A stretch of DNA of 64,000 bases from an uncultured Thermoanaerobaculia bacterium. GTDB taxonomy: Bacteria; Acidobacteriota; Thermoanaerobaculia; Multivoradales; Multivoraceae. The notes under the pieces are model-generated. The model searched no databases, had not been told where the DNA came from, and saw only the letters and a program-made list of their open reading frames with translations. Numbering within the stretch: the stretch's first letter is position 1; each line of letters starts with the position of its first letter. Positions 17,697-27,496 of the stretch are shown here, piece after piece. Both the position numbers and the translations under genes were made by a program. The DNA lies in the NCBI GenBank assembly GCA_951812325.1, contig OX638294.1:434001-498000 (forward strand), written 5' to 3'.

Positions 17697-20600
17697 TCAC
17701 GCGGTGCAGCTGAAGGCCGAGGTGTCGCTGGCCGCGTCGGCGGTCTGTCCCAGGCGGTTCGTGTGGGTCCAGACCTCGCCGTTCGGGCTTTCGACGCGCA
17801 GGTTGAAGGCGAGGTCGGTGACCGGCGCGACGAAGACCCAGCGGTGGCCGTTCACGCCGCAGCCGTCGAGCACCTTGATCAGGACTTCCGCGTTGTTCCG
17901 CTCGAAGAAGTAGAGCAGCGCAGACTGCGAGGAATCGAGGCCCCAGTCGAGGGCATCGCCGGTCTCGCCGGCGTAGGTCTCGTAGCACATGGAGACCCGG
18001 TAGCCGCCGGCCAGGGTAAGTGCGGTACCGCCCGGCTCGCAGTCCGTGGACGCGCCCGCGCTCCGGCGCTCCAGCGAGGCGAGGCCGGCCCCGGTCAGGC
18101 CGCGGGAACGCAGGAACGCCGCGTGCCCGCCCTCGGCGACCGCCGCCTGCGCCTTTGCTGCGGCGATCTCGGCCGGCGTGCAGGGGAAGGCCGTCGTGTC
18201 GCTCACCGTGCGGGCGGTCCTGCCCTGCGGGTTGCCATTCGCCCCATAAAAGGTAAGGTCCTTCTGAGGCCGCCGCTTTGAGTCGTAGAGCCAGTAATCG
18301 TTGCTTGAGATCCATCCGTTAGTCGGCGGCCTGATGGCCAGCCGAAACCCCAGGGTCGTCACCGGCGCGACGAAGACCCAGCGGTGGCCGTTCACCGCGC
18401 AGCCATCCAGCACCTTCACGAGCACCTCGACGTTGTCGCGCTCGAAGAAGTACAGGAGCCCGGACTGGTCCGCCTCCAGGCCGTAGTCCCAAGCCCGCCG
18501 GCGCTCGCCGCCGGGAGTCTCCAGGCAAACCTCAACGACGTGGCCGTCAAGCTCCAGGCCGGCTAACCGGTATGTGCACCGCGTCGGCTCTCCCGCGGGC
18601 GTGGCCTTCGGGAACGGCCCCGGCATGAACTCCAGATCGAGCGTCTCGCTGGCGGCGAAGCCCGCGGCGTTGTACGCGACGACGACGAAGGAGTACCGGC
18701 CGCGCTGCGCGCGCGCTCCGGCGATACTCTGCCAAGCGGAATAGGTGATCTGTACCTCCTCCTCCGCCGCGAGTCCGCGGACATCCGCCGACCGGGCGCT
18801 CGCCGGCAATGCGGCCCCGTAGCGCCGCCAGACTTCATCCGGCTCGTCGCCGGACCACTTGCGGTACCAGACCTCGAAGCCGTCTGGCGGCGACGAGCCG
18901 TCGACGCGCCAGGTCAGGCGGGCGCCGTCGTTTCCCGTTGTCCGGGCGCTCAGATGCGCCGGCGCCGCCGGAGCGCCCGACGCGGCATCCGGCGGCCGCA
19001 GATCGAACACATCGCTGTCAAGGGCGCCCCCGCTGCTCGCCGAGACCTTGTAGCGGCCGCCCGGCCGCAGCCCGGTGATGTCCACGCCCGTCACCTCCGG
19101 GGTCGCGAATTCATCCGGCGAATCGAAAAGCGGCGTCACGTTGCTGTCGGTCTGCTCCTCGTCAAGCACGTACTTCCAGCCGCCACCCTCAGTGCTAGCC
19201 GGCTTGAAACTCCACCCGTACCATTCGCTTCCGCCTCCCGTCAGGCCGACGTTGACCCGCCCACCCGTCCTCGGCCGGTCAAGAGCAAAGGAAACACGCA
19301 CCGTGTTCCGGTCGGTCCACCGGGCCGTGATCCGTCGCGGGTTCTGCAGCCTGGGCTCCTGAGCCTCCCCGCTGCGCACCGCCACGGGCACGGTCTCATG
19401 AAACAGGCGTTCCACCTCGCTCGTGCCGGCGACGCCGATCGTCCAGCCGTTCGGCTGGTGCCGGACGGACGAGTAGAACGGTTCTCTCACGGCCCAGCGC
19501 TCGGGGTCGTCCCAGAGGTCCTGGCCATAGCTCATGACCGTACTTGGGCAGTACAGTGCGTCGCCCCTTCCCTCACGCTTGGCGCACGAGGTCAGGTCGG
19601 TATGGCCGAAAATGTACGGGCGCAACGAATCCGACTGGGCTTCGGCAAAGTTGCTGAAGGTCACCGGCTCGTGATCGCCGCCGAGGTTGTGCCCGATCTC
19701 ATGGGCGAAGACGGTCGGAGTGGGAACGGACCAGCCTCTGTGAACGAACGGCTCAAGATTCCCTCTCAAGCCGGCGCCGCCGGATGCGTACCAGCCCCTA
19801 TCGGGCAGGAAGTGGACGAGGTCGGCTTGATGGCGCTCTTGCAGCCGCCATACGTCGTGGCCTCGCAAGAACTCCCAGTGCCATTGCGAGAATTGCCCGT
19901 GGTTGCGGTGACCGCCACCCACACCGGGATGACTCGCCCAGACCGGGTCCCATCGCTCGGGGATCAGATTCGCCGTTGCCGGGATCTGTCCGTTGCGGAA
20001 CACCATGTTCAGGTAGTCCTCGAGTTGCTGGATGCCGACGGAGGTTCCTCCGATGACCCGCCAATACCGTTCCGTGCGGCCGGGATAGAGAGCGAGGATG
20101 TCCAGACTGCTGCCGGTCGATCTTCCCGCAACAGAATCCGGGCGGTCCCGGGCGGGCGCCGCCGAGACGGCCGGGCCGGCGGGCGGCTTTCCATCCACGA
20201 CGCCGCACCAGTTTCCGGTTGGTCCCTGTTCCACGGCGAGTGTTCCCCGGCCGTCGGGTCCGGCGTGGACGGTGTACTTCGGTCCTCCCGGTTCTCCGAA
20301 CCAGCCGACGAGGTGCTCGTCGTGGACCGTGAACAGGACGCTTTCGTATCCGGCGCCGGGCACTTCGCCGGTCCACAGGAAGTTGCCGTTTCCGCGGTCC
20401 TCGAACACCGCGTTTTCGGCTTCGATTACCGTGCCGTCCCAAAGCGGCAGTTCGAGGCGTCCGAAGCCGAGCCGCAGGTAGTCCAACGTGACCTGGATCC
20501 GCGCAGCCTCGGCGGTCAGGGGTCCGGCGCCGGCCGTGGCGGCGCTGCGCAGGACGCCGGCGGCCTCGACCGGCGGACGCGGCCGGACCGTCACCTCATC

Positions 20601-20900
20601 GACGCTCCAGAGCCGCTGACCTTCGGCAACGCCTGCGAAACATGCGGCGCCGAGCAGGACTGCGGCCAGGCGGGCGCCGCGAGGCCCGGACGATCTCGAG
20701 CAGCTTGCGCGCCTGAACCGCAGCAGCTCCCGGTTCGGAGGGCCGACTGTTGCGGGTTCGGCCGGCTCGGCAGAAGTGGCCGGTGGTCGTCCAGTGGATG
20801 GCTTTGTTGCGAACCTTGTGGCGAACTCCCGCTGTGCCCGGCAGGCAGCGGTGTGTTTTGTGGTTCCAGGCTGTCGTTTCGGGCTTCCCTGGGATGTCAT
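17697..20900 (-). CDS. Secreted M12-type zinc metalloprotease with fibronectin-like and repeated C-terminal modules
   Basis: The 1067-residue protein has a signal-type segment (ARLAAVLLGAACFAGVAEG) only after about 75 residues. A prodomain-like region follows (LPLWDGTVIEAENAVFEDRG), then a reprolysin/M12B-like catalytic domain with the zinc motif HEIGHNLGGDHE and a downstream VMSYG methionine turn. Next come a fibronectin type III-like stretch (LSARTTGNDGARLTW...EVWYRKW) and two copies of a C-terminal module with YFFER, VKVLDGC or IKVLDGC, and NGHRWVFVAPVT. The ATG at 20900 has an AGGAGG about 10 nt upstream. Modules of this kind are frequent in secreted Acidobacteriota proteins. Confidence 0.83.
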   Translation of the reverse strand: MTSQGSPKRQPGTTKHTAACRAQREFATRFATKPSTGRPPATSAEPAEPATVGPPNRELLRFRRASCSRSSGPRGARLAAVLLGAACFAGVAEGQRLWSVDEVTVRPRPPVEAAGVLRSAATAGAGPLTAEAARIQVTLDYLRLGFGRLELPLWDGTVIEAENAVFEDRGNGNFLWTGEVPGAGYESVLFTVHDEHLVGWFGEPGGPKYTVHAGPDGRGTLAVEQGPTGNWCGVVDGKPPAGPAVSAAPARDRPDSVAGRSTGSSLDILALYPGRTERYWRVIGGTSVGIQQLEDYLNMVFRNGQIPATANLIPERWDPVWASHPGVGGGHRNHGQFSQWHWEFLRGHDVWRLQERHQADLVHFLPDRGWYASGGAGLRGNLEPFVHRGWSVPTPTVFAHEIGHNLGGDHEPVTFSNFAEAQSDSLRPYIFGHTDLTSCAKREGRGDALYCPSTVMSYGQDLWDDPERWAVREPFYSSVRHQPNGWTIGVAGTSEVERLFHETVPVAVRSGEAQEPRLQNPRRITARWTDRNTVRVSFALDRPRTGGRVNVGLTGGGSEWYGWSFKPASTEGGGWKYVLDEEQTDSNVTPLFDSPDEFATPEVTGVDITGLRPGGRYKVSASSGGALDSDVFDLRPPDAASGAPAAPAHLSARTTGNDGARLTWRVDGSSPPDGFEVWYRKWSGDEPDEVWRRYGAALPASARSADVRGLAAEEEVQITYSAWQSIAGARAQRGRYSFVVVAYNAAGFAASETLDLEFMPGPFPKATPAGEPTRCTYRLAGLELDGHVVEVCLETPGGERRRAWDYGLEADQSGLLYFFERDNVEVLVKVLDGCAVNGHRWVFVAPVTTLGFRLAIRPPTNGWISSNDYWLYDSKRRPQKDLTFYGANGNPQGRTARTVSDTTAFPCTPAEIAAAKAQAAVAEGGHAAFLRSRGLTGAGLASLERRSAGASTDCEPGGTALTLAGGYRVSMCYETYAGETGDALDWGLDSSQSALLYFFERNNAEVLIKVLDGCGVNGHRWVFVAPVTDLAFNLRVESPNGEVWTHTNRLGQTADAASDTSAFSCTA

Positions 20901-21487
20901 GTCGTGGATCCTCCTGTGATTCTCCGGCGCACACTGCAGGCGCCGGCGCTGTCGAGACCGCCCGCCCGGCGTTTCCCCGCACGCTCGATCTTCGCGCCGA
21001 CGACGCGCCAACGGCCGTTCTCCGGGTGCGCGGACCTTCTGCCGGGCACACGATCTCATTCGCCGAGAAGCTTGCAGATCGCCGGCATCCGGCGGGCCAC
21101 CGAAGAACGCTACGATGAGGCTGGACGGGATGAGCGGGCCGTCTCCGCACGCCGCCGTCCGAGCCATTCCTCCAGATCCTCATGCCGGCGGAGAGTGGGC
21201 TCACGGGGTCCATCAGCGCCAACCCGATCCCTGCCACGAAGAGACGGGGAGAGATGTGATCAGCGGACGCTTAGATTTCCGGGGGGGGGGGGGGGGGGTA
21301 GACCGGGTGCCGGGCCGAGAGGCCGGATTGTCACGAAACGGACCGCTTCTCCCGATCCGCCCTTGACGTCTGCTTCCCATGAAGACGACTCTCCTGCTGC
21401 TGAGCGAATCCTCTGCGAGGAGGCGCTGCCCGAATGCGACTCTCTGTTGGGAGAAGCCGGAAGGCTACCAAGTCTACGCTCAGCCGG
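20901..21487. other. Gene-free interval between the protease and mod genes
   Basis: No supported gene is seen in these 587 bp. The left end holds the protease leader with its ribosome binding site. The middle holds an 18-base G tract at 21281-21298. A 51-codon plus-strand ORF at 21379-21534 has no recognisable features. The right part probably derives from lost 3' sequence of the mod gene. Confidence 0.6.
21281..21298. repeat. 18-base G homopolymer tract
   Basis: Eighteen consecutive G on the plus strand, about 190 bp beyond the end of the out-of-frame mod C-terminal reading frame and 380 bp upstream of the protease start. It is one of three long G/C tracts clustered around the mod gene. Confidence 0.9.
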
Positions 21488-23646
<2,159 letters not shown>

Positions 23647-23649
23647 CTA

Positions 23650-23659
23650 CCCCCCCCCC
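23650..23659. repeat. 10-base C tract in the mod leader
   Basis: On the minus strand the mod leader reads AAAAA, then ten G, then TAG, then the ATG at 23646. The tract therefore occupies the ribosome-binding position, 3 nt before the start codon. Confidence 0.85.
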
Positions 23660-23683
23660 TTTTTCTCCGCCGGTCCCTTGAGT

Positions 23684-23848
23684 CTTCGCAGCCCGTTCAA
23701 CCCCGGCAGACCCGGAAGCCCCGGTACGCCCGGACCATCCCCGCTTCGCTGCGTTCCAGGGTGCGTTCCGCGACGCCGTCCTCGGCGCGACCGGCACCGT
23801 GGGCCAGCGGTTCGCGAACTCCTGTTCGCAGCCCGTTCAACCTCGGCA
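23684..23848. repeat. Direct repeat of about 25 bp flanking the res-mod junction
   Basis: Bases 23684-23708 and 23824-23848 are nearly identical and 140 bp apart. The right copy contains the last codons and stop of res (ACRG-stop). The left copy lies in the res-mod gap and encodes a similar end (VCRG-stop). The 3' end of res thus appears to have been duplicated. Confidence 0.6.
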
Positions 23849-26782
23849 CGCCCGGGCGATCTGCTCGCGCGCGTCCCCGATGTTCTCGATCCACACGGCG
23901 CGCCAGGCGCCGTGGTCGTCCACCCCTCCCGGGCCGCCCGCGGGTCGCCGGGAAACGGCCGGGACCCAGCGCTGCTCCAGGTAGCGGCGCTTCTGCTCCT
24001 CGCTCACCTCACCGGCCCGCAGACCCTTGAACTCGATGACCAGGCAACGGCTGCGCCCGCCGGGCGCCTGCGCCTTCGCGCGGGCCACGAAGTCCGGTTC
24101 CGTGCGTGCCCAGCAGGCGTTCCCGCTGTCGTACCAGGGCACCGTCCAGCCCAGGCGGAAGTTACGCACCCAGGCTTCGACATCGGGGTGGCGGTCGAGA
24201 ATCTCCGCAAGTCTGGCCTCGTCGCTCGAGTGGCAGACGGCGGCGTTCAGTTCCGACTTCGCCGTGTCGTCGTACCAGTACCGCAGCGTGGTGCGAAAAC
24301 GGACACTGCCGGTGTCGCTGGTCCGCCCGGCGCCCGGCGCACGCTGATCGTCGAACACGGCGCCAACACAGGGTTCCCCCTCGAGAAAACGCACCCGGGA
24401 GGCGATCGCGTGCAGCGTGTCCTCGTCGAACTGCAGGTCGGTCCAGTCCTCGCAGTCGAGGTTCGGCCGGCAGACGTCGAGGATCGCGAGAGCATCAAGA
24501 AAGGCTTGGCGCCGGTCATCCACGCCGCGCTCCAGCTTCGGCACCAGCTGAGCGGCGGCCTTCCACAGCGCCGTTCGTTCGTCCTCGGTCTGCGGCGTCA
24601 CAAGGATGGGCTCGCCCAGCGGCCCCTCGACCGAAGTGCCGACCAGCGGCCCCCTCGGCGTCACGCGGCGACGCGGCGCGTCACGCCGCTCGATGCTCCA
24701 GCGCGGGGCGCCGCCGCCGTGAGCGTAGCCGGCCAGGTGCGGGAAGCGGAGTCGAAGGTGCTCGCGCCCCGGCAGCGTATGGACGTCCTGAGGCTCCACC
24801 GGAACCGGCGGCGTCCCCGGCGTCCTGCCTCCCGGCCAGGCAAAGGGGACGCCGAACAGATTCGCGTACTCGATGGGCTGCTTCTCGTCCCGGCCGCTGA
24901 ACGCCGTCTTGCGCAGCGCGCGGCCGGTGACCTGCTCGCACAGCAGCTGGCTGCCGAAGGCGCGATAGCCGAATATGTGCGTCACGTTTCGGGCGTCCCA
25001 GCCCTCGGTCAGCATGCCCACCGAGATGACGCAGCGAATGTGCTCTCCGGGTTCGCCCCGGCGACCGACGGACATGAAGACATCGCGGATCGCCTGCTGC
25101 TTCTCGGCCCGCGTGAGGGGCGCGTCAGCTTCGGCAGAGGGGGCGAACAACGCGGCCTGGTCCTCGATCGCCCTGCTGATCGCGTCGTTGCCGCCGGACG
25201 CCGGGTCGTCAAGGCGCGAGTGGACCAGGATGGTGGGTGGCCGTTCGACCGGTTGGCCGGTTGAGCGGTCGGCGTTCGAGAACAGCTCCAGGTTCCCCGC
25301 CTTCCAGACCTCGGCTTCGTCGTCATCCCCGCCGAGCGCCTCGCGGTAGCCGGCGATGTAGCGGTGAAGTGCCGTCGCGTTCCCGATCGTGTTGGCGACC
25401 ACGATCAGAACCGGAATCCGGCCCCTCGCCTCGTAGGCCGGCACGGTCTCTTCGGCATGGTGCTTGTAGAGTTCGTGCAGCGGTTCCGCGACCGCCGGCG
25501 CCAGCGGCTCGCCCAGCGCGCGCCTGTCGTTGTGCAGATACACGTTGCGATAGCGCGGCGCGAGGTGGATCGGCTGGCCATCGGCGTCCACCGCCCGGTC
25601 GTCGACCGGCACGCGCGGCACCTTGACCAGGCCCGACTCCACGGCATCGAGCAGCGAGAAGTCGGAAACCGTCCACGGAAAGGTCTCCGCTTCGACCATC
25701 GCCGGTCGCCGCAGCCACATCGGCGTGGCCGACAGGTCAAAGACCTGGCCCAGCCGCCGGTGCGTGCGGAGCGCCCGCAGCGCGCCAAACCAGAGTTCGG
25801 CCCGTTTCCTGTCCTCCTTCTCCTCCGCGTCGGCTGCTCCCTTTGCCAGCCTGACGTTCCTCAGCGTGTAGCAGTGATGGGCCTCGTCGTTCAGGACGGC
25901 GATTGGCCCGCCGCCACGGTGGGCCTTGAGCAGGCGGTCGAGCATCTGCCGCTCGCTCTCGATCCATGATTGGAGGTCCCTGCGGCCTCGCATCGGACCG
26001 TAAAGCAGGTCCTTCTCCTTCCCCGTCGCCGCCTTTCCACCGACGTGCAAGCTGGACTTCCGCTGGAAGGCCTGAAAGTTGAGGATCGTCCAGCGCATGC
26101 GCTTCACGTCGCCCTGAAACCCGGGTGGCGCCACGGACCGCCAGAGCTCGTCCTTCGGGTTCCGCAGCACCTGCAACCGATCACGGATCACAAGACCGGG
26201 CGCGAGCGCCAGCAGGTCGATCGGACCGTCCGGCTGGCGCACGGCCCACCACAGGGCGATCATCGCCATCAGGTGCGTTTTCCCGGTGCCGGTCGCCATC
26301 TTCGAGGCCACGCGGGGAATGCCGTCGTTCCAGCGGCCGTTGGCCCGCTCGAGCCGCGCAGCGATCCTCGCGCGGGCGTCGGGAGCGTTTGCCCGACCCG
26401 CGTCGAACAGCCAGATCAGCGTCTCGACCGCCTCGCGCTGGCACCAGAACGGACGCATCTCGGCGCGCTCGCCGGCCCAATCCTCGAGCAGGCGCCGCAC
26501 GCGGGGCGCAACACCCTTCCAGCTGGCCGCCCTCCAGTCGTCGACCAGCTCGCGAAGCTCGTTGATCGTCCGGTGCGGCTCGACGCTCGGGTCAGGCGGC
26601 GTCCAGTCCGATTCGTCGCCACGGGGATTGGGCACCGGCAGCTGAGTTGAACTGGGCCGCCGCCCGCTCGCCGTGGCAGCCTTCGCGCGTCCGTGCCCGT
26701 CCAGCTCCCAGTGCCGGTCCGGCGCCGCGTAGGGCGTGTGCAGCACCCAATCCGGCCCGGCGCCCTGCTCGCTGTCGCTCAC
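23837..26782 (-). CDS. Type III restriction endonuclease subunit (Res), BPTD_3080-like
   Basis: The 981-residue protein has a DEAD/DEAH superfamily 2 motor: Walker A ATGTGKT at 163-169, DEAH at 299-302 in LNDEAHH, SATPMW, and the late GWDARNVTHIFGYRAFGSQ with QVTGRALRK (motif VI). A PD-(D/E)xK nuclease follows near the C-terminus (EPDFVARAK ... CLVIEFKG). The N-terminus (YAAPDRHWELD, GRRPSS) resembles what I recall for the BPTD_3080 restriction family. With Mod it would translocate on and cut unmodified DNA. The frame is intact, so loss of Mod function alone would need explaining. It is followed by mod on the same strand and diverges from the Zorya genes. Confidence 0.88.
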   Translation of the reverse strand: MSDSEQGAGPDWVLHTPYAAPDRHWELDGHGRAKAATASGRRPSSTQLPVPNPRGDESDWTPPDPSVEPHRTINELRELVDDWRAASWKGVAPRVRRLLEDWAGERAEMRPFWCQREAVETLIWLFDAGRANAPDARARIAARLERANGRWNDGIPRVASKMATGTGKTHLMAMIALWWAVRQPDGPIDLLALAPGLVIRDRLQVLRNPKDELWRSVAPPGFQGDVKRMRWTILNFQAFQRKSSLHVGGKAATGKEKDLLYGPMRGRRDLQSWIESERQMLDRLLKAHRGGGPIAVLNDEAHHCYTLRNVRLAKGAADAEEKEDRKRAELWFGALRALRTHRRLGQVFDLSATPMWLRRPAMVEAETFPWTVSDFSLLDAVESGLVKVPRVPVDDRAVDADGQPIHLAPRYRNVYLHNDRRALGEPLAPAVAEPLHELYKHHAEETVPAYEARGRIPVLIVVANTIGNATALHRYIAGYREALGGDDDEAEVWKAGNLELFSNADRSTGQPVERPPTILVHSRLDDPASGGNDAISRAIEDQAALFAPSAEADAPLTRAEKQQAIRDVFMSVGRRGEPGEHIRCVISVGMLTEGWDARNVTHIFGYRAFGSQLLCEQVTGRALRKTAFSGRDEKQPIEYANLFGVPFAWPGGRTPGTPPVPVEPQDVHTLPGREHLRLRFPHLAGYAHGGGAPRWSIERRDAPRRRVTPRGPLVGTSVEGPLGEPILVTPQTEDERTALWKAAAQLVPKLERGVDDRRQAFLDALAILDVCRPNLDCEDWTDLQFDEDTLHAIASRVRFLEGEPCVGAVFDDQRAPGAGRTSDTGSVRFRTTLRYWYDDTAKSELNAAVCHSSDEARLAEILDRHPDVEAWVRNFRLGWTVPWYDSGNACWARTEPDFVARAKAQAPGGRSRCLVIEFKGLRAGEVSEEQKRRYLEQRWVPAVSRRPAGGPGGVDDHGAWRAVWIENIGDAREQIARACRG

Positions 26783-27496
26783 GGTCGCAGGATCGTAGCG
26801 TAGCGCAGCGCGCGGGGACGAAGCAAAATTCGTCCCGGTAGGCCTCGTCCTGATCCCGGCGCAGCGCAGCGCGCGGGGCCGAAGCTTCGCGGCGGCGAAA
26901 GCAGTTCATCGAGCGCTCCGCCAAGGCTCAGCAGCGTCTCGCAGCGGCGTCGATCAGCCACTTCCCGCTGCCGTCCTTCGGGATCGAACTCCGGGATAGA
27001 CTCTCAAGACCGCTGCCGCGCTCTTCTTCGCCGCTTCTTCTCCGGTCATGACCCGCGCAGAAAAACCTCCTCGACGGCAAGCGGAGCGAGGCGATCAGTC
27101 GAACCGGGCGCCGCGTCGAGACGCTCCGCTCCCCTTATCACACCGTCCGCCTGGTTTGACCAGTCTCCAAAGGGAACATGCCGGAACACGAACCTGCCCT
27201 CAGCGTCGGAAAGGCCTGCCGCGCCAGGCCCAACGCTTCCGCCTCGGCGCGACGCGCGTCCGAAGCCGCGCTGACGCCGCGGTTTCTTGTTGCGGCTCTG
27301 AGCGCGTTGGAATAGGGTCCGTCGCCTTGCCTCTCATGGCCGGTCTCCACGGTTTCCCGCCACGGCTTCGCGTACCGCTCTTCGTCCCTTCCGTTTCAAC
27401 GCGTTGGGCTGAAGAACAGCGACCCGTTGAAGGCCGACTTCCCTGTCCGTCCAGTGTGCCCCTGCTGCACCTGAGAGAACGGGGAGGCACCTGACA
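26783..27496. other. Intergenic region between divergent res and zorA
   Basis: No supported gene is seen in 714 bp, though both divergent defence units must be expressed from here. It contains the direct repeat at 26803-26885. A 45-codon plus-strand ORF at 27178-27315 follows an AAGGGAAC sequence but has no recognisable features. A GGGGAGG at about 27480 serves zorA. Confidence 0.55.
26803..26885. repeat. 22-bp direct repeat pair upstream of res
   Basis: Bases 26803-26824 and 26864-26885 match at 21 of 22 positions, 61 bp apart. The unit contains GCGCAGCGCGCGGGG followed by CGAAGC. It lies 21-103 bp upstream of the res start. Confidence 0.7.

Noticed and set aside
17503-17913. Plus-strand ORF after the RNase P RNA
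   Set aside because: Its second half is antisense to the protease gene, and its first half shows no recognisable domain or ribosome site.
23650-23848. Template/variable repeat pair of a diversity-generating retroelement
   Set aside because: The paired repeats and FGE-like ending suggested it, but no reverse transcriptase is nearby and the differences between copies are not biased to adenines.
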